In this document: in pieces, positions 24,796-33,425 of the stretch
Layout: each line of letters opens with the position of its first letter
How positions within the stretch are numbered: the stretch's first letter is position 1
NCBI GenBank assembly: GCA_951813535.1
Contig: OX638345.1
Location: 3,588,608-3,652,607, forward strand
Direction: 5' to 3'
DNA length: 64,000 bases
Source of the DNA: an uncultured Dehalococcoidia bacterium
Lineage (GTDB): Bacteria > Chloroflexota > Dehalococcoidia > Lucifugimonadales > UBA3495
Translations under genes and position numbers: made by a program
Notes under the pieces: model-generated
The model's input: the letters and a program-made list of their open reading frames with translations, nothing else
Told to the model about the DNA's origin: nothing
Database searches by the model: none

Positions 24796-26591
24796 GGTCG
24801 GGATGCCGCAGCGCTTCGGGCACCTGCCATCATCGCAAAATGATCGGTTCGCTGCCCTTTGGGGGTGCGGAGCCACCCGGCAAACTCGTTCGCCGGATAG
24901 GTGTTCAGGACGTGCTCTGGGCCGCACCAGGCACGACGGGCCACGGCCACCCCGAAGGTGCGGTTCGTCAGTCCGTCGACGTGGTGAGAGTCAGTGTTGA
25001 TGACCAGCGGGACGCCCAACTCGCGGGCACGAGCCGCATGAGTGTCCTTGAGGTCCAAGCGCTCCGGAGCGGCGTTGATTTCCATGGCGGTGCCGGTGTC
25101 GCGGGCGGTTTGCAGCAGGGCCTCGATATCGAATTCGACCGGATCGCGACGGCCGAGCAGGCGCGTGGAGGCATGGCCGATCACGGTTACGTGGGGGTTC
25201 TCCATGGCACGGGAGATGCGCCGGGTCATGGTGTCCCGGTCCTGGCTCATGGCGTTGTGAACCGAGGCGATGACCCAGTCCAACATGCCCAGGACGTCGT
25301 CGGGGAAGTCCATGGCGCCGTCGGCGCGAATGTCCACCTCGGAGCCGCAGAGGATGGTCATGTCGTAGCGGGACTGCAGGCTCCTGAGGATTTCGATCTG
25401 GCGGGCGAGACGGTCGGGGGTCAGGCCATTGGCGACGCCGAGACCCTGGGAATGGTCGGTGAGGGCCATGTATTCGTAGCCCATGGCGGCGACGGCGGCA
25501 ACCATCTCTTCCAGGGGGAACTTCCCGTCGCTCCAGTCACTGTGCAGGTGAAGGTCGCCGCGAAGGTCGGTCTCGGTAATCAGGTTGGGAAGATCGCCTG
25601 CGCGGGCGGCGTCCAACTCGTCGGCGCCGCGGCGCAGTTCCGGCGGGATCCAGGGCAGATCAAGGCGGCCGTAGAAGGACTCCTCGTCCGGGAAATGCTC
25701 GGTTTCACCGCTTTCGACGACCGTGATGCCGTATTCGTTCAGGGACAAACCCCGGCGGTTGGCGTAATCGCGCAAGCGGATATTGTGCTGCTGGCTGCCG
25801 GTGAAGTACTGGAGCATCGCGCCCATGGCGTTGGGCTCACCGATGCGCAGGTCGATCTGGATGCCCGGGTCGACAACCACGGAGGTCTTGGATTCGCCCT
25901 GGACCAGGACCTCGCGGACGGAGGGCAAAGCGGCCAGGGCCGGACCGGTTTCGGACGGGTTCTCCGACACCGCGATGAGGTCCAGGTCGCCGATGGTTTC
26001 CTCCCAACGGCGCAGTGATCCGGCCGGGGTGATGCTCACCAGACCGGGGCAGGCGTCGAACAACTGGCCGGTTACGGCGGCGCAGGTCTCGGACGCGATG
26101 CCCAGGGGCGTGCGATCGGATCGCATCCGCTGGGCCTGGATGTGGCGCAGGATGTTTGCCACGGACCGCTTGCCCATGCGAGGCAGCTGCTCGAGCCGAC
26201 CGTCCACGGCGGCCTGCTCCAGTTCGGCGACGGACCCGATGCCGAGTTCGTCGACTGCCGCTTTCACGGTCTTGGGCCCCATGCCGGGGACTTCGAGCAG
26301 TTCCAGAACGTTGGCAGGCAGCTCCTCGGCGAGACGGTCGTAGGCGGCGACGTGGCCGGTCGCCACGTACTCCTGGACCTTGTCGCTGATGGCCTTGCCG
26401 ACACCGGGGATTTTCTTCAGGTCGTCGCCGGCGGCGGCCGCTGCGGCCAGCGACCAGCTGAGCTGTTCGATGGTGTTGGCGGCGCGCTGGTAGGCCCGAA
26501 TCTTGAAAACGGTGTCGCCCTTGATCTCCAACATGGCGGCCATGTTGTTGAACAGCTGGACGATGTCTTCGTTGCTGATTTGCGTGGTCAT
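24792..26591 (-). CDS. polX: DNA polymerase X family protein with PHP domain (PolX)
   Basis: The 599-residue product has the usual bacterial PolX order. Helix-hairpin-helix regions at about 50-150 (LKKIPGVGKAISDKVQEY; LLEVPGMGPKTVKAAVDELG) come first. The nucleotidyltransferase palm follows at about 185-260, with GSLRRWEETIGDLDLIAV, where the GDLDLI aspartates bind metal, and VDPGIQIDLRI as the third acidic position. A C-terminal PHP phosphoesterase with LRGDLHLHSDWSDGK (HxH-x-D) and ALTDHSQGLGV comes last. It fills short gaps in repair and the PHP domain gives 3'-5' exonuclease activity. It starts from ATG 26591 and overlaps the next gene by 4 nt. Confidence 0.95.
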   Translation of the reverse strand: MTTQISNEDIVQLFNNMAAMLEIKGDTVFKIRAYQRAANTIEQLSWSLAAAAAAGDDLKKIPGVGKAISDKVQEYVATGHVAAYDRLAEELPANVLELLEVPGMGPKTVKAAVDELGIGSVAELEQAAVDGRLEQLPRMGKRSVANILRHIQAQRMRSDRTPLGIASETCAAVTGQLFDACPGLVSITPAGSLRRWEETIGDLDLIAVSENPSETGPALAALPSVREVLVQGESKTSVVVDPGIQIDLRIGEPNAMGAMLQYFTGSQQHNIRLRDYANRRGLSLNEYGITVVESGETEHFPDEESFYGRLDLPWIPPELRRGADELDAARAGDLPNLITETDLRGDLHLHSDWSDGKFPLEEMVAAVAAMGYEYMALTDHSQGLGVANGLTPDRLARQIEILRSLQSRYDMTILCGSEVDIRADGAMDFPDDVLGMLDWVIASVHNAMSQDRDTMTRRISRAMENPHVTVIGHASTRLLGRRDPVEFDIEALLQTARDTGTAMEINAAPERLDLKDTHAARARELGVPLVINTDSHHVDGLTNRTFGVAVARRAWCGPEHVLNTYPANEFAGWLRTPKGQRTDHFAMMAGARSAAASRP

Positions 26592-26662
26592 GCAGATACC
26601 TTACCACCGGCCAACGAAGGCGGGCAAGCGAGGGATCCGGTGCGGCAGAGCCGTACAAACAC

Positions 26663-26690
26663 CGGGGCGCCCGCTACCGCAGACGCCCCG
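26663..26690 (-). terminator. hairpin between aconitase and polX
   Basis: CGGGGCG (26663-26669) and CGCCCCG (26684-26690) pair; on the minus strand a weak GTGTTTGT tail follows. It lies 24 bases past the aconitase stop and may attenuate read-through into polX. Confidence 0.5.
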
Positions 26691-26713
26691 AGTGGTTCAA
26701 GGTGCAGAGCCGG

Positions 26714-28996
26714 TCAGTTGCCGGGCTCCTCCAGGTTCTTCATGTGGTTCATGGCGCTGCCGGCCCGGAACCACGCGATCTGGGTGTCGTTCAAGGTGTG
26801 GCGCAGGTTCAGCGTTTCCTCACTCCCGTCGGCGTGCTTGAGGATCGCCTGCACGGGTCGGTCGGGGGCCAGGTCGCTGAGACCGACCAGGCTCATGCGG
26901 TCATCCTCCAGCACGCGATCCCAGTCCGCCGGGTCCTCGAAGGTGAGGGGCAGAAGCCCCTGCTTCTTGAGGTTCGACTCGTGGATGCGGGCGAAGCTGC
27001 GGGTGATGATGGCGGCAGCGCCCAGCATCCGGGGCGACAGTGCGGCGTGCTCGCGGCTGGAGCCCTCGCCGTAGTTCTCGTCGCCGATGGCGACCCAGCG
27101 GATGCCCTGCGCACTGTAGCCGCGGGCGATCTCCGGTATGGGCATGATCTCCTCACCGGAGAGCTGGTTCTTGCCGGTGCCGGTTTCGTCGGTATAGGCA
27201 TTGTTGGCGCCGAGGAACATATTGTCGCTGAGGTTGTTGAGGTGACCGCGGAAGCGCAGCCACGGCCCGGCCGGGGAGATGGAGTCGGTGGTCGTCTTGC
27301 CCTCGGTCTTCACCAGGACGGGCACGTCTTCGAAGTCATTGCCGTCCCACGGTTCCCACGGATCCAGGACCTGCAGGCGGTTGCTGTTGGGATCGACGCG
27401 GACATCAACGTCGCTGCCGTCTTCGGGCGGCTCGATGTACATGTCGGCGCCCGGGTCGAAACCGGTGGGCGGCACCTCGGGAGCCTCGGACGGCGGTTGG
27501 AGCATGAACTCGTTGCCGTTGGCGTCCACCAGCGGATCGGTTAGCGGATTGAACGACAGGCTTCCGCCCAGACCCATGGCCACCGCCAGCTCAGGGCTGG
27601 CAATGAAATTCATGGTGCCGGCGTTGCCGTCGTTGCGGCTGGGGAAGTTGCGGTTGTAGGAGGTAACAATGCTGTTGTCAGTGCCGCGAGCTTCCGGTCG
27701 GTTCCACTGGCCGATGCAGGGACCGCAGGCGTTGGCCAGCACGGTTGCGCCGATGGCTTCCAGCGCGGCCTGCTGACCGTCGCGCTCGATGGTGGCGCGG
27801 ACCTGCTCGGAACCGGGGGTCACCAGCAGGCCGGAAGCGGCGGAAACGCCCCGAGCAGCGGCCTGACGAGCCACGTCGGCGCAGCGTTCCATGTCCTCGT
27901 AGGAAGAGTTGGTGCAGCTGCCGACCAAGGCAACGGAGACGCGCTCCGGGAAACCCTCGCGCTGCGCTTCGGTGGCCAGCTCGGAGATGGGACGGGCGCG
28001 GTCGGGCGAGTGGGGGCCGGTGACGTGGGGTTCAAGCGTGGACAGGTCGATCTCGACGATCTGGTCGTAGAACTGCTCGGGTTGTTGCTCGACCTCGGGG
28101 TCGGACTGGAGCAGGTGGACGTACTCTTCGGCGATCGCGACGAGGTCGCCCCGGCCGGTGGCGCGCAGATAGGTGGCCATGCGTTCGTCGTAGGGGAACA
28201 CGTCGCCGGTTGCGCCCAGCTCGGCTCCCATGTTGCAGATGGTGCCCTTGCCGGTGGCGGAAATTGAGGCGGTGCCCGGCCCGAAGTACTCGATGATGGC
28301 GTTGGTGCCGCCGGACACGGTCAGCTCATAGGCCAGCTTGATGATGACGTCCTTGGGGGCGGTCCAGCCGTTCATGGAGCCGGTGAGTTTGACGCCGATG
28401 ATGCGAGGATAACGCACCTCCCAGGGAAGGCCGGCCATAACGTCGGCAGCGTCCGCGCCGCCCACGCCGATGGCCAGGGATCCCAGACCGCCACCGTTGA
28501 CGGTGTGGGAGTCGGTGCCGATGATCAGGCTGCCCGGGAAGGCGTACTTTTCCAGCACCACCTGGTGGACAATGCCGGAGCCGGGCTTCCAGAACCCCAT
28601 GCCGAAACGGCGGCTGGCGGATTCAAGGAACTGGTAGACCTCGTTGCTCTCGTTGAGAGCGTCCTGGAGGTCGGAGGAAGCGCCGACGCGAGCCTGGATC
28701 AGGTGGTCGCAGTGGACAGTGGTTGGGACAGCCACGCGGTCGCGACCGGACTGCATGAACTGCAGGATGGCCATCTGGCCGGTGACATCCTGGTGGGCCA
28801 CGCGGTCGGGGCGGAGGTTGATGTAGCTGTCGCCCGGGCGGAGATCGGCGTCGGCGACGTCGTCCAGGTGGGACAGCAGCACCTTCTCGGTCATGGTCAG
28901 GGGACGGTTGAGTCTGGCCCGCACCTGGGACAGCTTTTCATCCATCTTGCGGTAGGTTTCCCGCACGAATTCCGGAGTGGAATCGATATTGCTCAT
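26714..28996 (-). CDS. aconitate hydratase (mitochondrial-type)
   Basis: The product is 760 residues from ATG 28996, with GAGGAG upstream. Cluster ligands are seen as SCTNSSYED (first Cys) and NACGPCIGQW (CxxC). Substrate-binding signatures include GTDSHTVNGGGLGSLAIGVG and the C-terminal swivel segment NYGEGSSREHAA. It interconverts citrate and isocitrate in the cytoplasm with a 4Fe-4S cluster. The family form (MTEKVLLSHLDD; RPDRVAHQDVTGQMAILQFM) is that of the mitochondrial/AcnA-related group of about 750 residues, rather than the 890-residue AcnA. It follows two Fe-S protein genes on the same strand, separated by about 115 bases from the first. Confidence 0.95.
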   Translation of the reverse strand: MSNIDSTPEFVRETYRKMDEKLSQVRARLNRPLTMTEKVLLSHLDDVADADLRPGDSYINLRPDRVAHQDVTGQMAILQFMQSGRDRVAVPTTVHCDHLIQARVGASSDLQDALNESNEVYQFLESASRRFGMGFWKPGSGIVHQVVLEKYAFPGSLIIGTDSHTVNGGGLGSLAIGVGGADAADVMAGLPWEVRYPRIIGVKLTGSMNGWTAPKDVIIKLAYELTVSGGTNAIIEYFGPGTASISATGKGTICNMGAELGATGDVFPYDERMATYLRATGRGDLVAIAEEYVHLLQSDPEVEQQPEQFYDQIVEIDLSTLEPHVTGPHSPDRARPISELATEAQREGFPERVSVALVGSCTNSSYEDMERCADVARQAAARGVSAASGLLVTPGSEQVRATIERDGQQAALEAIGATVLANACGPCIGQWNRPEARGTDNSIVTSYNRNFPSRNDGNAGTMNFIASPELAVAMGLGGSLSFNPLTDPLVDANGNEFMLQPPSEAPEVPPTGFDPGADMYIEPPEDGSDVDVRVDPNSNRLQVLDPWEPWDGNDFEDVPVLVKTEGKTTTDSISPAGPWLRFRGHLNNLSDNMFLGANNAYTDETGTGKNQLSGEEIMPIPEIARGYSAQGIRWVAIGDENYGEGSSREHAALSPRMLGAAAIITRSFARIHESNLKKQGLLPLTFEDPADWDRVLEDDRMSLVGLSDLAPDRPVQAILKHADGSEETLNLRHTLNDTQIAWFRAGSAMNHMKNLEEPGN

Positions 28997-29112
28997 TGTG
29001 TTCGCTCCTCCTCGAGTTTTGCCCCGCTGGGTCGGCCCACCGGCGCATCGTGAATCACGTAGGTTACCCGTGTTGCAGAACGCCGCGGCGGGCGACCGGG
29101 ACCGGGCAAATG

Positions 29113-29940
29113 TTACAGGGTTACCTTTTCGCCATACTTTTCGATGAGATCCATGAAGAGGCGGTGACGCAGGGGGTTGTTGGCCGGGTTTTCCGAACGA
29201 CGCAGGTAGATGCGGTACACGGTAGCCAGATCGTCGTCCCGCAGCCAGATGGAGTAGCTTGGCATCCCATTGCGGAGTTGTCGGCACAGGAACTCGATCT
29301 GGCGAATGCGGCTGAGCTGCAGGGCCGCCTGCCCATCGCCGTCGGTGGCGAGCAGGGCGATGTCTCCCGCCGGGTCGGCGCTCCCGCTGCCGTCCACGAA
29401 TTGCAAGTTGGCGAGGGTGGCGGGAATGGACACTGTGGCGGCCGGGTTGTGCACCATGATCACGGCCTCGTCCAGCCCGACGGTCGCATCGCCCATTCCC
29501 TTGCTGCAATCAGACAGGATACGGCGCAGCAGGTCGATGTTGGCCGGAGGGTTGGGTCCGGCAAGACGGTCAATGGGAACCGCGGTTTCGGTCAGGTGAT
29601 CACACAGCACTTGTTCCAGGTCGTCTGGTATGGCAGCGAATTGGACCCGACCTCGCCGAGTGACGGTGGCTTCGCCCTGGATGGAGCCGTAGAGCGCTTT
29701 TTCGCCGGACCAACGACGGACGACGTCGAAGCGCGGTCCGTAGGTGCAGCCCAGGATGCATCCGGCCGTGGTGACCTGCACGCGTTCGCCGCCCAGCCGC
29801 TTTGCGGCGGCCTGCATATCGCCGAGCACGGCCTCGGCGTTACGGCCGCGATGATACCAGCGACCGCACCCGTACTCGTCGGTGCAGACGACAACGTTGA
29901 CTTCAGGGCGAGCGGACCGCTGCGGGTCGGATGCGGACAT
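29113..29940 (-). CDS. thioredoxin-like [2Fe-2S] ferredoxin-domain protein
   Basis: The 275-residue product has an N-terminal domain of the thioredoxin-like 2Fe-2S ferredoxin type: VVVCTDEYGCGRWYHRG gives the first two cysteines, and TTAGCILGCTYGPRFDVV gives the second pair with the C-x3-C spacing of that family. The remaining 170 residues are unknown and hydrophilic, ending near LFMDLIEKYGEKVTL. The domain fusion suggests electron delivery to something carried by the C-terminal part, or Fe-S carrier function for aconitase downstream; this is inference. Start at ATG 29940. A GCCGGGCG hairpin lies upstream at 29970-29993. Confidence 0.75.
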   Translation of the reverse strand: MSASDPQRSARPEVNVVVCTDEYGCGRWYHRGRNAEAVLGDMQAAAKRLGGERVQVTTAGCILGCTYGPRFDVVRRWSGEKALYGSIQGEATVTRRGRVQFAAIPDDLEQVLCDHLTETAVPIDRLAGPNPPANIDLLRRILSDCSKGMGDATVGLDEAVIMVHNPAATVSIPATLANLQFVDGSGSADPAGDIALLATDGDGQAALQLSRIRQIEFLCRQLRNGMPSYSIWLRDDDLATVYRIYLRRSENPANNPLRHRLFMDLIEKYGEKVTL

Positions 29941-29969
29941 CAGAGATAGTATGTACCGTTAAACGTACG

Positions 29970-29993
29970 CCCGGCAGCAAAGCGCCGGGCGCA
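29970..29993 (-). terminator. hairpin between ferredoxin and 2Fe-2S protein genes
   Basis: CGCCCGGC and GCCGGGCG pair across an 8-nt loop. There is no T-run on either side, so it is a weak terminator or an mRNA processing or stability element. Confidence 0.4.
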
Positions 29994-30027
29994 CGACGGG
30001 GTCGGTGTACGCCGGGCGGCGCGACGA

Positions 30028-30270
30028 CTACTTGCTGAAATAGTCGTAATTTATCTTGATGTAGTCCTCGTACATGCCCGGTACGGCTTCCTCAGCGAAT
30101 ATGGCCGTAACGGGGCACACCGGTTCGCAGGCGGCGCAATCGATGCACTCATCCGGGCTGATGAAGTACATGTCATCGTCGTCGGTGGTGTAGATGCAAT
30201 CCACCGGGCAAACGTCGACACACGCGGCATCTTTGACGCCCACGCATGGCTCAGTAATGATGTAGGTCAT
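30028..30270 (-). CDS. 7Fe ferredoxin ([3Fe-4S][4Fe-4S])
   Basis: The 80-residue product from ATG 30270 (MTYIITEPCVGVKDAACVDV) has C9, then C17-VDV-CPVDC, and the second set CIDCAACEPVCPV. The spacing C-x7-C-x3-CP in the first motif, lacking the usual second cysteine, indicates a 3Fe-4S cluster; the second set is a normal 4Fe-4S site with one more ligand from the first. The acidic C-terminal tail (MYEDYIKINYDYFSK) is typical of actinobacterial and Chloroflexota FdxA-type ferredoxins. It is a small soluble electron carrier. Separate transcription is likely, with 155 bases to the Lrp gene upstream. Confidence 0.93.
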   Translation of the reverse strand: MTYIITEPCVGVKDAACVDVCPVDCIYTTDDDDMYFISPDECIDCAACEPVCPVTAIFAEEAVPGMYEDYIKINYDYFSK

Positions 30271-30425
30271 AGCGGCATTCCCTCGGGTGATGTGGTGTGG
30301 GTCGACAGTGGCAGACCGAACTTCGGGCCACAACTCACGGGTGCGAAAATTATAGCACGGCGTATAGGCAATGCAAACGCGACTGGCAACCCGGACCGGC
30401 GGACCGGACGCTCGGGGGCGGGGTT

Positions 30426-30860
30426 TTACACCCGGGTGAAACGCTTCTTCGTGGACAGGGTGACGAACGTCTGGGTCTTCTGCACTCCGTCGATCACGCC
30501 GATGCGGGTGCGCAGGAAATCACCCAGGCTTTCGGCGGATTCCAGGGCAGTCCAGACGAAGACGTCGTAGGGTCCGGTGGCAACGACGACATAGTGCGCT
30601 TCGTCGAGATTGGCGATGCATTCCGCAACGGCATCGGATTTGCCCGGGCCGGTCTCCAGGCCGATCAGGGCGGTGGTGCCGTAGCCCATTTTTTCGAGGT
30701 TGGGGACTGCCACCACGTGGACGATGTCTTCTTTGATGAGACGACGCAACCGGCGTCTCACGGTGCCTTCGCTGACACCCACAGCGCGTGCAATCTTGGC
30801 GTTGGACGCACGCCCGTCCGATTGCAGGATACCGATGATCTTCAGGTCAAGCTCGTCCAT
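30426..30860 (-). CDS. Lrp/AsnC-family transcriptional regulator
   Basis: The 144-residue product has an N-terminal winged helix-turn-helix (MDELDLKIIGILQSDGRASN; AKIARAVGVSEGTVRRRLRR) and a C-terminal RAM ligand-binding domain (YDVFVWTALESAESLGDFLR). These regulators bind amino acids and control metabolic genes as octamers. Its position near the nitrogen and TCA genes is suggestive, but no target is shown. The AT-rich region 30870-30990 upstream probably contains its promoter and operator. Confidence 0.93.
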   Translation of the reverse strand: MDELDLKIIGILQSDGRASNAKIARAVGVSEGTVRRRLRRLIKEDIVHVVAVPNLEKMGYGTTALIGLETGPGKSDAVAECIANLDEAHYVVVATGPYDVFVWTALESAESLGDFLRTRIGVIDGVQKTQTFVTLSTKKRFTRV

Positions 30861-31083
30861 TGGTTGGCAGGCTCCGTGCTAAGTATGCAGTCATATTTCT
30901 ACGCTCAATGGCGCAGATATTTGTCCTACGATATTATTCGTTCCTGCTGCGGTTGTCAACCATCAATAAGACGATGATAAACATTATCGATTTATTCGCG
31001 ACGGATTCGCTGCTTTGACGCCGCTTTTTGCGCATCATAAACGTAATGGCGGAACGGATCGCCGAGAGTTCCCGTTTTGGCAA

Positions 31084-32040
31084 TCAGCCCACGCTGAGTG
31101 TGCTCACACCGCCTACTATCATAACTATGGACGCGGCCTTTACTGATAGAACACGTGGATTAAGCGACTCGTCCAGGAACTGCCAACGCATTCGGGAAAG
31201 AACGGTGGAGGCGATGAACACGAACAGCGGTCGGGTCGCCAGAACCGCAGCCACCAGGGAAGCGGGTCCCAGGCTGTAGGCGTAGACCCCCAGGAGGATC
31301 GAGACCGCCGGCATCAGCGATTCGCCGAACAGGAGCATCGCCAGAACGCCGGGTTCCTTCACCGCCCTCCACAGGCGGGGCCCGCCGGTCAGCCCCACGC
31401 AACAGAACACCGCGCCCACGGTGGCCTGTTGAATCCCGAACACGGTGAGCACGGGAAGTTCGGCGTTCAGGGCAGCTTTGGCGACCACAAAACTGGAGGC
31501 GGCGCAGAGCGCGCTGACGACCAGCAGGGCCGGACCGTAGATGGCGCTGCGGTCGCGCAGGTCAAAAACGGCGGTGCTCGGAACCGCCACGCCCGCGCCG
31601 ATGCGCCCGAACGGCCGCTCCTGAAACAGGCGCACGGAGATGAGCGCGGCGCCGGCCACCACCAGGGCGATGCCGAGCCATTGGGCGGGCGATATGTGCT
31701 CATCCAGAAACAGCAGGGCCAGGATGGCGACGAAAATCGGATTCGTCTGGGAAATAGCAACGGCGCGCGAAGCCTCCATGAGGCGCAGGCCGCGAAACAG
31801 CAGCACGACGGAACATCCCATGAACAGGCCGGCGGCAACGGGAGTGACCGCCACCTGCCACGTGGTGCCCTCCGGCACTCCAACGATCGCCGTAACGATG
31901 GTGCCATAGATGAGCCCGGTGGCGCCGCACCACAGGCACAGGGGCGGCACGCCGTTCAGGTGGAATGACAGCAGGCGCTTGTCGCAGACGCTGACGAAGC
32001 AAAAGGCCAGCGCGGAGCCCAACGCGAATAGGGGCCACAT
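31084..32040 (-). CDS. EamA/DMT-superfamily permease
   Basis: The 318-residue product is almost entirely membrane segments, about ten, arranged as two EamA repeats (first about 1-140, second about 165-310). The repeat-end signature FLDEHISPAQWLGIALVVAG marks the first half. The protein would be an inner-membrane drug/metabolite-type transporter; its substrate cannot be told. A polar linker (FQERPFGRIGAGVAVPST) joins the halves. Start ATG 32040. It is followed by nothing co-directional within 220 bases. Confidence 0.9.
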   Translation of the reverse strand: MWPLFALGSALAFCFVSVCDKRLLSFHLNGVPPLCLWCGATGLIYGTIVTAIVGVPEGTTWQVAVTPVAAGLFMGCSVVLLFRGLRLMEASRAVAISQTNPIFVAILALLFLDEHISPAQWLGIALVVAGAALISVRLFQERPFGRIGAGVAVPSTAVFDLRDRSAIYGPALLVVSALCAASSFVVAKAALNAELPVLTVFGIQQATVGAVFCCVGLTGGPRLWRAVKEPGVLAMLLFGESLMPAVSILLGVYAYSLGPASLVAAVLATRPLFVFIASTVLSRMRWQFLDESLNPRVLSVKAASIVMIVGGVSTLSVG

Positions 32041-32061
32041 AAGCAGTATACCACCGCCCCG

Positions 32062-32826
32062 CTAGCGGTCGCCGGACTGATGAAAGAAATGAAACCCGTG
32101 CCGCACTCCGTACTGACTGCTGTCGAAGTCTCGAGTGCTGTGCAATACCGACGGATACCAACGCCGAAGCGCAGAAAGCCAGTAATAATCTCGATGTTCA
32201 GAGCTGGGAAGCCCATCATTAAGGCGGTTCTCGTGATATTCGCGTATCACGTAACCGCACATATCGGTGATCTGGATTCCAATACTGTTCGCTGAATCCA
32301 CAAAGAACGGAGTATCTGCAATACGTTCCATAGCCCTGCCCCGTTGCGAACGGTACAGAAAACGCGTGAATTGATCGCTCAACCCTCTGAAACTGCCGTG
32401 ATCACCATCGAAAACCACAGTTGCCATAGTATCCTGTTCCAAGGCAAGCAGGTTGATCCGTTCCAGCAGAAACTGAAATCTGCGTTCCAAAAAAGAACCT
32501 CTATCCTGACCTGAACCAAATGGTCCTCTCATAACCACAGAAAAGATTGTAACCGGCATCGTGCAGACGGCGCCGAAAAACTCGGCAGCGAACGTTCGGT
32601 ATTCATGCTTATTCCTGTATGTACCTCTGTCCAAGAAACGGCTGCCCTTCAGCTCTCTGCCTTCCCGCCCCAATATGTCGCGTTTCAAGGCGTGGAGACG
32701 ACTGCTAATGCCCCGCGCGTCTCGCTCGTCAAAACAAGTCGCCACGACAACCGGCCTGGCGGTAGGGGTGGTTTGTGGCCTGTCACCAGCTATGGGGATG
32801 CCACTTTCATCGATGAATGCTAACAT
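32062..32826 (-). CDS. DUF3800 protein
   Basis: From ATG 32826 (MLAFIDESGIPIAGDRPQTT) the product is 254 residues. The FIDESG strand at the N-terminus, VVFDGDHGSFRG in the middle and DSANSIGIQITDMCGYVIRE near the end form the DUF3800 acidic set, predicted to adopt an RNase H-like fold with D/E metal ligands. The family is frequent on phages and in defence islands, and its substrate is unknown. Here it sits alone between an EamA permease and a candidate small RNA. A start eight codons earlier is possible. Confidence 0.82.
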   Translation of the reverse strand: MLAFIDESGIPIAGDRPQTTPTARPVVVATCFDERDARGISSRLHALKRDILGREGRELKGSRFLDRGTYRNKHEYRTFAAEFFGAVCTMPVTIFSVVMRGPFGSGQDRGSFLERRFQFLLERINLLALEQDTMATVVFDGDHGSFRGLSDQFTRFLYRSQRGRAMERIADTPFFVDSANSIGIQITDMCGYVIREYHENRLNDGLPSSEHRDYYWLSALRRWYPSVLHSTRDFDSSQYGVRHGFHFFHQSGDR

Positions 32827-32879
32827 GACCCGGCCATCCTGAAACCGCACACAGCCGCTTGACGGTTAAATCCAAGAGC

Positions 32880-32986
32880 AATACCATGTAATCAGCGCTG
32901 GGGGGAGCGTTCTGGTAACGCCACATCTGGCGCTCTGGAACCGGGACGGTTGCAGTGTCCACACTGAACGCGTCCCGGTCTTTTTT
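32880..32986 (+). ncRNA. candidate structured small RNA with intrinsic terminator
   Basis: In the gap between two minus-strand genes, the plus strand shows successive hairpins: GCGTT-CTGGT-AACGC and GCCA-CATC-TGGC. The terminal stem is ACCGGGACG...CGTCCCGGT (32940-32948 with 32971-32979), which contains an inner AGTG-TCC-CACT-type pairing and is followed directly by CTTTTTT. The T-run exists only on the plus strand, and no plus-strand gene lies upstream, so the terminator has no obvious protein gene to serve. I infer a short transcript; no known RNA family was recognised (it lacks the SRP RNA consensus). Confidence 0.35.
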
Positions 32987-33009
32987 GTGCCCGAGCCCTG
33001 AGCCGGAGC

Positions 33010-33387
33010 TCAGACGCGGCAATGACCGTCGCACCGGCCCAGCCAGTTGCTGATACGCATCCGATTGCGGGCGAAACCACGGTAGAAGAGATCAAAAGCG
33101 GGGCGAGCCGGCCACCATTGGGTCCAGCCGAGCACCCAGCCCAAACCGGCCAGGCGGTAACCCTCGCGCAGACTGTCCATTCCCACCGTGATGGTGCCGT
33201 CCGGCTTGATGCCGTACATGGCGGACTGGACCTGATCGGCATCCAACCCCCATGTTACGGCGTCGAAATCCTCGGCGGAGATGTCCACGGGCTCGATGGC
33301 CTCCGGCCGCCGGCGATAGAGATTGAGCACTTCCCGGCTGCACATGGGACACGACCCGTCGTATAGCATGCGGAAACGGTCACTCAT
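33010..33387 (-). CDS. DCC-family thiol-disulfide oxidoreductase-like protein (DUF393)
   Basis: From ATG 33387, with AGGAGG upstream, the product is 125 residues. It begins MSDRFRMLYDGSCPMCSREV: the YDGxCPxCxxE motif defines the DCC/DUF393 family with a CxxC pair in a thioredoxin-like setting. WARP-like WWPARPAFDLFYRGFARNR is the C-terminal family signature. It is probably a redox protein of unknown substrate. The longer open frame upstream runs into the neighbouring gene and is arginine-rich noise. It lies 38 bases downstream of the isocitrate-lyase-type gene and is likely cotranscribed. Confidence 0.85.
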   Translation of the reverse strand: MSDRFRMLYDGSCPMCSREVLNLYRRRPEAIEPVDISAEDFDAVTWGLDADQVQSAMYGIKPDGTITVGMDSLREGYRLAGLGWVLGWTQWWPARPAFDLFYRGFARNRMRISNWLGRCDGHCRV

Positions 33388-33425
33388 CGCCGGCCTCCTG
33401 GGTGAGGCGTTAGTCACCGGACGGA

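Noticed and set aside
24840-26018. 392-codon plus-strand frame across polX
   Set aside because: Antisense shadow of a well-supported PolX gene, rich in G, V and A without motifs.
32880-32986. Signal recognition particle (4.5S) RNA
   Set aside because: The GGAAGGAAGCAGCC-type consensus is absent, so the structured region is kept only as an unnamed candidate.
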